Positions 9,114 through 18,135 of a DNA stretch of 64,000 nt are shown piece by piece. Position 1 is the stretch's first letter. Each line of letters opens with the position of its first letter. Position numbers and translations under genes: made by a program. The notes beneath the pieces are model-generated. The model ran no database searches and was not told where the DNA came from. It saw nothing but the letters and a program-made list of their open reading frames with translations. The DNA lies in the NCBI RefSeq assembly GCF_000374445.1, contig NZ_KB894434.1, positions 26,101 to 90,100 of the forward strand, written 5' to 3'. Source of the DNA: Actinokineospora enzanensis DSM 44649. Lineage in GTDB: Bacteria > Actinomycetota > Actinomycetes > Mycobacteriales > Pseudonocardiaceae.

Positions 9114-9860
9114 ATGACCACCGACAGCGACCTCTGGCTGCGCCGCTTCACCCCGGCGCCGGAGGCCCCCGCCCGGCTGCTGTGCCTGCCGCACGCGGGC
9201 GGCTCGGCCAGCTACTTCTTCCCGGTGTCCAAGGCACTGGCGCCACGCGTGGACGTGGTGGCCGCGCAGTACCCGGGCAGGCAGGACCGCAGGCTGGAGC
9301 CGTGCGTGCCGACCGTGGCCGGGCTGGCCGACCAGCTCGCCGAGGCGGTCCGGCCGTACCTGGACAAGCCGTTGACCCTGTTCGGGCACAGCATGGGCGC
9401 TTCCGTCGCGTTCGAGCTGGCCCTGCGGTTGCAGGAGCGCGGCACGGACGTGGCCGGAGTGGTCGTGTCCGGCCGCCGTGCCCCGTCCGCGCTGCGTGAC
9501 GAGCAGACCCACCTGCTCGACGACGACGGCCTGCTGGCCGAGATCCACTCGCTGGAGGGCACCGAGTCCGGGCTGCTCGACGACGACGAGATCCTGCGCC
9601 TCGTGCTGCCCGCGATCCGCAACGACTACCGGGCCGCCGAGCTGTACCGGCGCACGGACGGGGCGACGGTGCGCGCGCCTATCCTGGCGCTGCTGGGCGA
9701 CCGCGACCCCAAGGCCACCGAGGCCGAGACCCGCAAGTGGGCCGAGCACACCAGCGGCGGGTTCGACCTGGAGCTCTACCCGGGTGGGCACTTCTACCTG
9801 ACCCAGCACGTGCCCGCGGTGCTGGCGCGGATCGAGAAGCACATCGACGGCGACCACTGA
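9114..9860 (+). CDS. Type II thioesterase (alpha/beta hydrolase)
   Basis: 248 residues starting at ATG 9114 with GGGAGG at 9099-9104. Landmarks of editing thioesterases are LLCLPHAGGSAS near the start, the nucleophile elbow FGHSMGASVAFEL, the acid region LLGDRDPKAT and the catalytic His in YPGGHFYLTQH. Type II thioesterases clear stalled or wrong acyl groups from carrier proteins of PKS and NRPS lines. No synthase lies next to it here, so it may serve a line elsewhere, perhaps the one at 60-64 kb. Confidence 0.9.
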   Translation: MTTDSDLWLRRFTPAPEAPARLLCLPHAGGSASYFFPVSKALAPRVDVVAAQYPGRQDRRLEPCVPTVAGLADQLAEAVRPYLDKPLTLFGHSMGASVAFELALRLQERGTDVAGVVVSGRRAPSALRDEQTHLLDDDGLLAEIHSLEGTESGLLDDDEILRLVLPAIRNDYRAAELYRRTDGATVRAPILALLGDRDPKATEAETRKWAEHTSGGFDLELYPGGHFYLTQHVPAVLARIEKHIDGDH

Positions 9861-9935
9861 GCACACCCCGTCCGGGCGGTCGGACGGCGTCGTGCGAGGC
9901 TCACCGGCGACCGCACGCCGACCGCCGGGGGCGCC

Positions 9936-10322
9936 ATGATCCACGCCTTGTCCAGCACGCTGACCTGGGTCGCCGTTGGCGCGGCCTGCTGGGCGCTGGT
10001 GCTGGTGATCCTCGACCGACCGCCGCTGCCGGGCCGCCCGGACGGGTACGCGTACCTGGGCCTGCTCGTGCTGGTGGAACTGGGTCTGCTGGGGCAGGCC
10101 GTGATCGGGTTCGTGCAGCTGGCGAGCACCGACCGGGACGTGTCCGGGCTGTCGTTCGGCGGCTACCTGCTCGGCGCGCTGCTGATCCTGCCGGTCGCGG
10201 TGTTCTGGTCGTTCGCCGAACGGACCCGGTGGGGGACGGCGGTGCTGGTCATCGGCGCGCTGGTGGTGCCGGTGATGATCGTGCGGCTGAACCAGATCTG
10301 GACGGCGGTGCCCCGTGGCTGA
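9936..10322 (+). CDS. Small integral membrane protein (128 aa)
   Basis: Four hydrophobic segments span the protein, e.g. WVAVGAACWALVLVIL, YLGLLVLVELGLLGQAVIGF and GTAVLVIGALVVPVMIV. No known motif is visible. Its 3' end overlaps the start of the next membrane protein by 8 nt, so they are translationally coupled. Such pairs of four-helix proteins are common and uncharacterised in actinomycetes. Confidence 0.75.
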   Translation: MIHALSSTLTWVAVGAACWALVLVILDRPPLPGRPDGYAYLGLLVLVELGLLGQAVIGFVQLASTDRDVSGLSFGGYLLGALLILPVAVFWSFAERTRWGTAVLVIGALVVPVMIVRLNQIWTAVPRG

Positions 10323-10716
10323 CCTCGCCACCACGACCCGGTCCGGTCCGGGCAGGCTGCTGATCGCCGTCTACGCGGTCTTCGCGTTGGCCGCGTGCGC
10401 GCGGTCCGGGGTGCAGCTGGCCACCCATTTCGATCGCGCGCCGTTGGCGTACCTGCTGTCCGCGCTGGCCGCGGTCGTGTACGTGGTGGCGACGGTGTGC
10501 CTTGCCCGGGGGAGCCGGACTTCGCGGCGCTTGGCGGTCATCTCGTGCACGGTCGAGCTGGTGGGTGTGCTCGCCGTGGGCACCGCCAGCCTGGTGGCGC
10601 CTGCCGCTTTCCCGGACGCCACGGTGTGGTCGGTCTTCGGGCAGGGCTACGGCTTCGTGCCGCTCGTGCTGCCGGTGCTCGGCCTGCTGTGGATTCGCCG
10701 CACCGCCCGAGGGTGA
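10315..10716 (+). CDS. Small integral membrane protein (133 aa)
   Basis: GTG start overlapping the preceding gene. Four predicted helices, e.g. LLIAVYAVFALAACA, YLLSALAAVVYVVATVCLA and YGFVPLVLPVLGLLWI. It probably works with the overlapping partner as a heteromeric membrane complex. No enzyme or transport signature is visible. Confidence 0.75.
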   Translation: MADLATTTRSGPGRLLIAVYAVFALAACARSGVQLATHFDRAPLAYLLSALAAVVYVVATVCLARGSRTSRRLAVISCTVELVGVLAVGTASLVAPAAFPDATVWSVFGQGYGFVPLVLPVLGLLWIRRTARG

Positions 10717-11131
10717 TCACATTCGGTAGTGGACAGTCGATGGACGATCGCTGTCCGTGTCTTGTCCGTTCCGGAGCGCTGCCCCTGCCCCGATGTCGCA
10801 CAACCCCAGCGAACCCCTAAACCGGGTCCACTTAAGACGCTCTTGAGGCTGCTTTTGGTGAATCACCGACAAGTCGCCGAGCTGGGTCCGCTGCGGCTTG
10901 TGCCGCAGGATGTTCGGCCGAACGGTCCATCAGGGACGTGAGTCGGAATCAACTCCGTCCGTCATCCCGCTCACCACTTGGCAAATCCTCCACAATCGTG
11001 GGCGCACCGGTTAGATTCACCGCTGGGTCGGGGAACGAGGCCGCCCACCGGTCACACCGCGTGTTCGATGGCCCGGCTGTGCGGCTGTGTGACTGTCGGG
11101 ATGCCGAGGTCCACAGGGGAAGGCGAGACGG
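10717..11131. other. Intergenic region upstream of the LAL regulator
   Basis: About 415 bases, less GC-biased than its surroundings. I find no convincing gene or hairpin. It should hold the promoter of the regulator at 11132. AGGGGAAGGCGAG at 11113-11125 is its ribosome binding region. Confidence 0.5.
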
Positions 11132-13870
11132 ATGACGCTGGTCGAGCGGCACGAGGAACTGGCCGCGCTCGGCGGACTGCTGGACGCGTGCGGCCGTGGC
11201 CGCGGCCAGGTCGCTCTGATCGGCGGCGGCGTCGCGGCGGGCAAGACGGCCCTGCTGCACGCGTTCGCCGACCGGGCCGCCGCCGTGGGCGCGACCCCGC
11301 TCACCGCCACCGGCTCCCCGGCCGAACGGACCGTCCCGTTCGGCGTGCTCCGGCAGCTGTGCCAGTGCCTGCCCGGGGCCGCGTCCGCCGACGCGCTGCA
11401 CCCGCTGGCAGCCCTCGCCGCGACCACGGCCGACGACCCGCGCTCACTCGGCCCGGACGGCGCCCGCGTCCTCGACGGCGTGTGTGCGGTACTGCTGGAG
11501 GTCTCGCGCACCAGCCCGGTGGTGATCGGCGTCGACGACGTCCAGTTCGCCGACCCCCAGTCCCATCAGGCGCTGCTCTACCTGCGCAGGCGCATGCGCC
11601 TCGCCCGGCTGCTGATGGTCTTCACCGAGTGCACGCTGCCCCGCGCGACCCCGTCCGCCTTCCGTGCCGAGATCACCGGCCAACCCGGCACCACCCACCT
11701 CCGGCTCGCCCCGCTCACCCGGGCGGGTATCGCCGCCCTGCTCGCGGACCGCCTGGACTCGGACGTGGCGCAAACGCTTGCCTCGGCCTATCACGCCCTG
11801 AGCGGCGGCAGCCCGCTGCTGGCCAACGCCCTGATCGAGGACTACCGCGCCGCCGCGCGCGCCTGCGCCGTGGTGGATCCCGTCGTGGGCCACGAGTTCG
11901 GCCACGCCGTACTCGCCTGCCTGCACCGCTGGGACCCCACCGTCGCCCGGGTCGCGGGTGGCCTCGCCCTGCTCGACCGCATGGCCTCCACTGCCCTGGT
12001 GAGTGACCTGATCGAAGTGCCCCACGAGGCCGCCACACAAGCGATCGAGGTCTTGGAACACGCCGGTCTACTGAAGACCGCCCGCTTCCGCCACGCGGTC
12101 TCACGGCTCGCGGTCCTGGACAGCATCACCCCCGCCGACCGCTCCACACTGCACACCCGCGCCGCCCGTCTACTCAACCGAGACGGCGCACCCACACACG
12201 AGATCACCCATCACCTGATCGCCGCCGATACGCGCGAGCTCGCGGGCGAACCCTGGGCAGTGGAATCGCTCCACCACGCAGCCCAAGAGGACTTATCCAC
12301 GGACCGGCTGGACAGTGCGATCCAGCACCTCTCGCTCGCCGCCCTACTCAGCACAGACGAGACCGAACGCGCAGACCTCACCACCCAACTTCTCCGCGTC
12401 GAATGGCGTCGCAATCCATCTGCGGCCGTGCGCCACTTACCGGCACTGCGCGAAGCCCTCGCCGCCGATCGCCTCTCTCCGCAGAACATCGCGCACCTGG
12501 CCAAGTTCCTGCTCTGGTACGGGCACACCGACGAACTGGCCACCACGCTTCACCGGATCGCGCCCGCAAGTTCCGGACAGTTCAACCTGGTCGCCCAGTG
12601 GCTCAGCTTCCTATACCCCGTAGGCGGCCACACCCCACGCGGCACTTCACGCCTGGATTCATCCGACCCGTGGAGCCGTGCATCGGCCATGCTCCACCTC
12701 CTCCGCACCGGCGGCCCGCACAGCGAGATCGCCTCTGCGGCCGAACATGTGTTGCGCAACTGCGAGCTGGGTGAACAACCGCTGGGAGCACAACTCTCCG
12801 CTCTCACCGCCCTGATCCACACCGACCGGATAGACCGAGCCGCCCACTGGGCCGAGACCCTCTTCGTCGAGTCGGGTGCCTGTGCTGCTCGCACCTGGAT
12901 AGCCCTCTTCGGCGCCCTCCGCGCCGAGATCGCGCTACGCCAGGGTGATCTGCCGGGCGCTCTCGACCACGCGACCGCCGCCTTCGACCAACTCACACCT
13001 TCGGGCTGGGGAGTCGCGATCGGACTCCCACTGTCCACTGCCCTCATCGCCGCGACCGCCATGGGCGCGTATGACCGCGCGGCGGCTTTGGTGCGCACGC
13101 CTGTTCCGGACGCGATGGCCGACACGCAGTTCGGATTGCTGTATCTGAACGCGCGGGCGAACCACTACCTGGCCACCGACCGACTCCACGCGGCGCTCGC
13201 GGACTTCCAACGTTGTGGGGAACTGATGTCCGCGTGGAACCTGGATCTTCCCGGTCTTGCCGCCTGGCGTGCCGGTGCCGCGCTGGCGCAGTTGCGGTTG
13301 GGGAATCGGGAGCTGGCTCGGGGGTTGATCACCGCGCAGTTGTCACGGCCCGGGGCCGATGTGGCTCGGACGCGTGGGTCGAGTCTGCGGGTGATGGCCG
13401 CGGTTTCGGCCAGTGACCGGCGAGTGGGGATGTTGCAGGAAGCTGTGGAGCTGTTGCATGTCGCGGGGGACCGGTATGAGCTGGCGCGTTCCTTGCGGGA
13501 TCTGAGCGCGGCTCATCACGCGGTAGGGGACGAGGAGACCGCGCGGACCGTTGCCCGGCGGGCCATCCAGATGGCGAAGGCCTGCCATGCCGAGCCGTTG
13601 ACCCGGGAGCTGGACCCGGGACGGGAGCCCGAGGTGCCGGAGCAGGGAAGGGTCGGGGGGATGAGCATGTTGAGCGAGGCGGAGCGGCGGGTGGCCGTGC
13701 TGGCCGCGTTGGGACACACGAATCGGGAGATCGGCGGGAAGCTGTACATCACCGTCAGCACGGTGGAACAGCATTTGACCCGGATCTACCGGAAGCTGAA
13801 TGTCAGCCGCCGGACGGATCTCCCTATCGACCTGCCCCGGCATCTGCTGACTTCCACTAACGACCACTGA
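11132..13870 (+). CDS. LAL-type (large ATP-binding) LuxR family regulator
   Basis: 912 residues, the usual LAL size. The N-terminal AAA-type NTPase has a Walker A GGGVAAGKTA (31-40) and a Walker B-like strand (SPVVIGVDDVQFAD). A long helical-repeat middle follows. The C-terminal LuxR helix-turn-helix starts near residue 847 (LSEAERRVAVLAALG, then NREIGGKLYI and STVEQHLTRIYRKL). LALs often activate secondary-metabolite clusters. Its direct target cannot be told; it lies just left of the encapsulin locus, separated from it by a divergent SDR gene. Confidence 0.92.
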   Translation: MTLVERHEELAALGGLLDACGRGRGQVALIGGGVAAGKTALLHAFADRAAAVGATPLTATGSPAERTVPFGVLRQLCQCLPGAASADALHPLAALAATTADDPRSLGPDGARVLDGVCAVLLEVSRTSPVVIGVDDVQFADPQSHQALLYLRRRMRLARLLMVFTECTLPRATPSAFRAEITGQPGTTHLRLAPLTRAGIAALLADRLDSDVAQTLASAYHALSGGSPLLANALIEDYRAAARACAVVDPVVGHEFGHAVLACLHRWDPTVARVAGGLALLDRMASTALVSDLIEVPHEAATQAIEVLEHAGLLKTARFRHAVSRLAVLDSITPADRSTLHTRAARLLNRDGAPTHEITHHLIAADTRELAGEPWAVESLHHAAQEDLSTDRLDSAIQHLSLAALLSTDETERADLTTQLLRVEWRRNPSAAVRHLPALREALAADRLSPQNIAHLAKFLLWYGHTDELATTLHRIAPASSGQFNLVAQWLSFLYPVGGHTPRGTSRLDSSDPWSRASAMLHLLRTGGPHSEIASAAEHVLRNCELGEQPLGAQLSALTALIHTDRIDRAAHWAETLFVESGACAARTWIALFGALRAEIALRQGDLPGALDHATAAFDQLTPSGWGVAIGLPLSTALIAATAMGAYDRAAALVRTPVPDAMADTQFGLLYLNARANHYLATDRLHAALADFQRCGELMSAWNLDLPGLAAWRAGAALAQLRLGNRELARGLITAQLSRPGADVARTRGSSLRVMAAVSASDRRVGMLQEAVELLHVAGDRYELARSLRDLSAAHHAVGDEETARTVARRAIQMAKACHAEPLTRELDPGREPEVPEQGRVGGMSMLSEAERRVAVLAALGHTNREIGGKLYITVSTVEQHLTRIYRKLNVSRRTDLPIDLPRHLLTSTNDH

Positions 13871-13986
13871 CCCTCTCGGACTGTGCACACAGAGCCGGTT
13901 TGTCCGGTCGGCGTATCCCGTGGGGGGTAAGCGAAGTACCTCTATCCGAGTGATTTCCCACGTTCGCTCACCCAGGCGAGGCCGAA

Positions 13987-14724
13987 CTACCTCGGCAACC
14001 GCCGCCAAACGGCCCTAGGCAGCAACCTCATCCCGAAGAACACCGCCCGCAACACCCCGGGAACCCACACCTCGCCCCGCCCCCGTGCCAATGCCCGTGC
14101 GGTGGCCACGGCCACCTGCTCCGGCGTGCTGGAGAACGGCGCGGGCGTCATGCCCGAGGTCATCCGCCCGATCACGAACCCGGGCCGCACCAGCAACAAC
14201 CGCACGCCGCTGTCCGCGAGTGCATCCGCGAGTCCTGATGCGAATCCATCCAACCCGGCTTTGGCCGACCCGTACACGTAGTTCGCCCGCCGCACCCGGA
14301 CCCCGGCGACCGAGGAGAACACGACGATCTCCCCGCTTCCCTGGCGCCGCAACAGGTTCGCGACGTGCGTGAGCACGCTGACCTGGGCGACATAATCGGT
14401 GTGGACGATCTGCACCGCGTGCGACGGGTCCTTCTCCGCCAGGCCCTGGTCCCCGAGGACGCCGAACGCGAGCACCACCGTGCCGATCGGGCCGTGGTCC
14501 CGGGCGATCCCGGTCAAGACCTCTTCATGACCGTCAAGGTCATCAGCGTCGAACTCGACCCGGACGACCTCGCCTGCGCCCGAGTCCCGGAGCGCCGCCG
14601 CCTCCTGGTCGAGATCGCCGCAGCGGCGTGCGGCGAGCACGACCGTGCGGGTTCGGGCGAGGGCGCGGGCCAGCTCCAGGCCGATCTCGCTACGGCCGCC
14701 CAGGACGACCAGGGTTCCACTCAT
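13987..14724 (-). CDS. Short-chain dehydrogenase, DprE2-like
   Basis: 245 residues from ATG 14724. The classical SDR pattern is present: the nucleotide loop LGGRSEIGLELA, the Ser in VVFSSVAGVR and the catalytic YVYGSAKAG. The C-terminal part (EVWVPGVLRAVFFGMRLLP and the WRRLP end) resembles the decaprenylphosphoryl-2-keto-ribose reductase DprE2 of mycolate-type actinobacteria, which takes part in arabinan precursor supply. A DprE1 partner is not adjacent, so the substrate stays open. It is transcribed away from the encapsulin operon. Confidence 0.8.
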   Translation of the reverse strand: MSGTLVVLGGRSEIGLELARALARTRTVVLAARRCGDLDQEAAALRDSGAGEVVRVEFDADDLDGHEEVLTGIARDHGPIGTVVLAFGVLGDQGLAEKDPSHAVQIVHTDYVAQVSVLTHVANLLRRQGSGEIVVFSSVAGVRVRRANYVYGSAKAGLDGFASGLADALADSGVRLLLVRPGFVIGRMTSGMTPAPFSSTPEQVAVATARALARGRGEVWVPGVLRAVFFGMRLLPRAVWRRLPR

Positions 14725-15111
14725 GCGGAGCAGTGTGCCGTGCTCACCGTGGGTGGGATCGATGTGCCCCTCGGTCACATTCGGCCCAATCTGCCACATG
14801 ATCGAGTGAAAGATCCATCCGGCGACTACAGCCGGTCTATCCAATCACCGTTTCAGGCGAATCCCCCGGGGTTATCACTAACCGATTCGGGGACTGTACT
14901 GTCACGAATTCCGGGTATAACTTCGACGCCGTCGACAAGGCGGAGCGGCAACGGGGTCTCGGACCAGGCGGCAATGTGAAAACGAGACACTTTACGGGAT
15001 GCGGTTCTTTACCGACTAATCCCGCGCTTCGTCGCTGTCTGCCTGCCCTATTCCTCCGAGTCCTTACCCAGTCCTTACCGAGTCCGTCCTGAACCGATTG
15101 GCGGTAGCACC
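14725..15111. promoter_or_regulatory. Upstream region of the encapsulin operon
   Basis: 387 bases between divergent genes. A TATAAC hexamer at 14916-14921 could be a -10 element for the shell operon, though no good -35 partner is seen. If used, the leader would be about 190 nt. Close to the start are the repeats described at 15059-15089. Confidence 0.4.
15059..15089 (+). repeat. Tandem 10-bp direct repeats before the first shell gene
   Basis: AGTCCTTACC occurs at 15059-15068 and again at 15070-15079. A partial third copy, AGTCCGTCC, is at 15081-15089. The repeats are spaced 11 bp apart, close to one helical turn. They end 22 nt before the GTG at 15112, so they could be an operator or a leader element. 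Confidence 0.5.
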
Positions 15112-16542
15112 GTGACCGAGACCCTGCGCCCCGTCGACGGCGAGGCGTCGTCGCAGCAGAGCCTGACGACCGCGGCGGCGCGGAACCTGGCCACCACGAC
15201 CAAGTCCGTGCCGCAGATGCAGGAGATCACCTCCCGCTGGCTGCTGCGGGTACTGCCGTGGACCCATGTGGGTGGCGGCACCTACCGGGTCAACCAGCGG
15301 CGCAGTTACGTGGTCGGCGACGGCCGGATCGCCATCGACTACGTGGTCGGCGACGGGCGGATCACCGTCGACCGCGAGAACGCGCAGGCCCGGGTCGTCT
15401 CCGGCGACCTGCGCGAGCTGGCCTTCCTGCGCGACTTCGACGACGAGGAGGCGCTCAGCGCCCTCGCCGAACTGTTCCAGCAGCAGAACTACAACGCGGG
15501 CGACACCATCGTCGAGTGGGGCCACGCCGAAGACCGCTTCCTGGTGATCGCGCACGGCCGGGTCGAGCAGCGGGCCGCGGGCCAGTACGGCGACGAGACC
15601 GTGGTCGGCGTGGTGGCCGACGGCGAGTACTTCGACCAGTGGGGCCTGTTGGAGGAGCGGATCTGGGACTTCACCGCCCGCGCCGCCACCGCGGTCACGG
15701 TGCTGTCCCTGCGCCGGTCCGACTTCCAGAACCTGCTCGACCGCGTCCCCACGCTGCGCGCACACGTCGAGGAGTACGTGGCCAGCGGCGCGCACACCCA
15801 GGGCGACGGCGAGGTGCCGATCAACCTGGCCGCGGGCCACACCGGCGAGGTCGACCTGCCGGAGACCTTCGTCGACTACGAGGTCTCCCCGCGCGAGTAC
15901 GAGCTGAGCGTCGCGCAGACCGTGCTCAAGGTGCACACCCGGGTGGCCGACCTCTACAACCAGCCGATGGACCAGGTCGAGCAGCAGCTGCGGCTGACCA
16001 TCGAGGCGCTGCGCGAGCGCCAGGAGCACGAGCTGATCAACAACCGCGAGTTCGGCCTGCTGCACAACGCCGACCCGCGGCAGCGCATCCACACCCGGGG
16101 CGGCGCCCCCACCCCGGACGACCTGGACGAGCTGCTGGCCAAGGTGTGGAAGGACCCGTCGGTCATCCTCGCCCACCCCAAGGCCATCGCCGCGTTCGGC
16201 CGCGAGTGCAGCAAGCGCGGCATCTACCCGACCTCCGTCGACATCAACGGCCACCACGTGCCCAGCTGGCGCGGCATCCCGGTGCTGCCCTGCAACAAGA
16301 TCCCGATCAGCGACACCCGCACCACCTCGATCCTGCTGCTGCGCACCGGCGAGGCGAACCAGGGCGTCATCGGCCTGCACCAGACCGGCATCCCGGACGA
16401 GTACGAGCCGGGTCTGTCCGTCCGGTTCATGGGCATCAACGAGAAGGCGGTCACCTCCTACCTCGTCAGCGCCTACTACTCGGCCGCGATCCTGGTCCCG
16501 GACGCGCTCGCGGTGCTCGACAACGTCCAGATCGGCCTGTGA
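15112..16542 (+). CDS. Family 2B encapsulin shell protein, first paralogue
   Basis: 476 residues, GTG start. The N-arm ([14 protein letters not shown]), the E-loop region and the C-terminal P- and A-domain parts ([40 protein letters not shown]) match the HK97-fold Family 2 encapsulins related to SrpI. Residues about 100-225 form an inserted cyclic-nucleotide-binding-like domain, the hallmark of Family 2B. The usual phosphate-cassette Gly-Glu is replaced here ([10 protein letters not shown]). A tandem 11-residue duplication lies at 66-87. Such shells self-assemble into cytosolic compartments around a cargo enzyme. The cargo candidate is two genes downstream. Confidence 0.9.
   Translation: MTETLRPVDGEASSQQSLTTAAARNLATTTKSVPQMQEITSRWLLRVLPWTHVGGGTYRVNQRRSYVVGDGRIAIDYVVGDGRITVDRENAQARVVSGDLRELAFLRDFDDEEALSALAELFQQQNYNAGDTIVEWGHAEDRFLVIAHGRVEQRAAGQYGDETVVGVVADGEYFDQWGLLEERIWDFTARAATAVTVLSLRRSDFQNLLDRVPTLRAHVEEYVASGAHTQGDGEVPINLAAGHTGEVDLPETFVDYEVSPREYELSVAQTVLKVHTRVADLYNQPMDQVEQQLRLTIEALRERQEHELINNREFGLLHNADPRQRIHTRGGAPTPDDLDELLAKVWKDPSVILAHPKAIAAFGRECSKRGIYPTSVDINGHHVPSWRGIPVLPCNKIPISDTRTTSILLLRTGEANQGVIGLHQTGIPDEYEPGLSVRFMGINEKAVTSYLVSAYYSAAILVPDALAVLDNVQIGL
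15307..15372 (+). repeat. 33-nt tandem duplication inside the first shell gene
   Basis: Units 15307-15339 and 15340-15372 encode [11 protein letters not shown] and [11 protein letters not shown]. The second shell paralogue has a single copy ([11 protein letters not shown]), so the duplication arose after the two genes split. Confidence 0.85.
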
Positions 16543-16548
16543 CCCCAC

Positions 16549-16579
16549 GGCACCCGCGCGCCCCGGGCGCGCGGGTGCC
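16549..16579. terminator. 14-bp hairpin between the two shell genes
   Basis: Arms 16549-16562 and 16566-16579 are perfect reverse complements with a 3-nt loop, starting 6 nt after the first shell stop. Inside an apparent operon it may act as an attenuator or RNA stabiliser that sets the ratio of the two shell proteins. Confidence 0.7.
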
Positions 16580-16612
16580 CCTCCCTGACGAACACGATTG
16601 GCGGTATCAGGC

Positions 16613-18019
16613 GTGACCGACGTACTCGACTCCGCGGCCGGGCAAGCGTCCCAGCAGTCCCAGCAGAGCCTCGACACCAGGGCCGCCCGCAACCTGGCCA
16701 CCACCACCAAGTCCGTCCCGCAGATGCAGGAGATCAGCCCGCGCTGGCTGCTGCGCATGCTGCCGTGGGTGGAGGCCAAGGGCGCGGTCTACCGGGTGAA
16801 CCGCAGGATGAGCTACACCCTCGGCGACGGCCGGGTGACCTTCACCAACACCGGCGCCGACATCGACATCGTGCCGCAGGAGCTGCGCGAGCTGGCCGTG
16901 CTGCGCGACCTGGACGACCAGGCCACGCTGGCCGAGCTGGCCCGCCGCTTCCAGCAGCGCGAGTTCACCGCGGGCCAGGAGATCGTGCGGGCGGGCGCGC
17001 AGGCCGACGCGGTGTTCCTGATCGCGCACGGCCGGGTCACCACGCACACCGAGGGCCACTTCGGCGACGAGGCGACGCTGTCCGTGCTCGCCGACGGCGA
17101 GTACTTCGGCGACCGCGCCCTGCTGGAGTCCGGCGCCACCTGGCAGTTCACCGCGCGCGCCAACACCGCGTGCACGGTCATGGTGCTCTCCCGCGGTGAG
17201 TTCCTGTCCCTGCAGGAGAGCTCGCCACCGCTGCGGCAGCACGTGGAGCGGCTGCGCGCGCAGCCCGAGGCGGCCACCAACAAGCACGGCGAGGCCGAGA
17301 TCGCGCTGGCCTCCGGGCACGCGGGCGAGCACGAGCTGCCCGGCACGTTCGTCGACTACGACCAGGCCCCGCGCGAGTACGAGCTGAGCGTCGCGCAGAC
17401 CATGCTCAAGATCCACACCCGGGTCGCGGACCTCTACAACGAGCCGATGAACCAGGTCGAGCAGCAGCTCCGGCTCACCATCCAGGCGCTGCGCGAGCGC
17501 CAGGAGCACGAGCTGATCAACAACCGCGACTTCGGCCTGCTGCACCAAGCCGACCTGCGCCAGCGCATCCACACCCGCGACGGCGCGCCCACCCCGGACG
17601 ACCTCGACGAGCTGCTCTCCCGCAGGCGCCGGTCGAACTTCTTCCTGGCCCACCCGCGCGCGATCGCCGCGTTCGGCCGCGAGTGCACCAAGCGCGGCCT
17701 CTACCCGGCCACCACCGAGGTCGCAGGCCGGACCGTGCACTCCTGGCGCGGGGTGCCGCTGCTGCCCTGCGACAAGATCCCGATCAGCGACACCAATGTC
17801 ACCTCCATCCTGGTGCTGCGCACCGGCGAGGCGGACCAGGGCGTGATCGGCCTGCACCAGACCGGCATCCCGGACGAGTACGAGCCGGGCCTGTCCGTGC
17901 GGTTCACCGGGATCAACGCCAAGGCCGTGATGGCCTACCTGGTCAGCACCTACTACAGCGCCGCGGTGCTGGTCCCGGACGCGCTCGGCGTGCTGGAGGA
18001 TGTCCAGATCGGACTGTGA
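16613..18019 (+). CDS. Family 2B encapsulin shell protein, second paralogue
   Basis: 468 residues from GTG 16613, aligned with the start of its paralogue (both begin MT and share the [17 protein letters not shown] arm). An alternative TTG at 16598 falls inside the sequence shared upstream of both genes and is less likely. The cyclic-nucleotide-binding-like insertion spans about 90-215 and keeps a more canonical cassette ([10 protein letters not shown], then FTARANT). The rest of the HK97-like fold is strongly conserved with the first paralogue. Two different but similar shell subunits in one operon suggest a mixed shell. A 17-bp hairpin follows directly. Confidence 0.9.
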   Translation: MTDVLDSAAGQASQQSQQSLDTRAARNLATTTKSVPQMQEISPRWLLRMLPWVEAKGAVYRVNRRMSYTLGDGRVTFTNTGADIDIVPQELRELAVLRDLDDQATLAELARRFQQREFTAGQEIVRAGAQADAVFLIAHGRVTTHTEGHFGDEATLSVLADGEYFGDRALLESGATWQFTARANTACTVMVLSRGEFLSLQESSPPLRQHVERLRAQPEAATNKHGEAEIALASGHAGEHELPGTFVDYDQAPREYELSVAQTMLKIHTRVADLYNEPMNQVEQQLRLTIQALRERQEHELINNRDFGLLHQADLRQRIHTRDGAPTPDDLDELLSRRRRSNFFLAHPRAIAAFGRECTKRGLYPATTEVAGRTVHSWRGVPLLPCDKIPISDTNVTSILVLRTGEADQGVIGLHQTGIPDEYEPGLSVRFTGINAKAVMAYLVSTYYSAAVLVPDALGVLEDVQIGL

Positions 18020-18023
18020 GACC

Positions 18024-18064
18024 GGCTCGCCACCACCGCGCGCGGCTCGCGGTGGTGGCGAGCC
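18024..18064. terminator. 17-bp hairpin after the second shell gene
   Basis: Arms 18024-18040 and 18048-18064 are perfect reverse complements with a 7-nt loop, 5 nt past the stop. The cargo gene starts 72 nt later. It may partly terminate transcription, so that shell mRNA exceeds cargo mRNA. Confidence 0.7.
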
Positions 18065-18135
18065 CGTCCGCGCCCCGTCCCCGCCCGCCGTCCTGGGCCG
18101 TTCGCCCGCCCACTCCAGCGAAAACGAGGTCCGGC

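Noticed and set aside
15112..18019. Shell genes as simple Crp/Fnr transcription factors
   Set aside because: There is no helix-turn-helix; the cyclic-nucleotide-binding part is an insertion inside an SrpI-like HK97-fold protein with conserved shell segments on both sides.
17683..18135. Upstream extension of the prenyl synthase reading frame
   Set aside because: This part overlaps the end of the second shell gene in another frame, and ATG 18136 has a good ribosome binding site.
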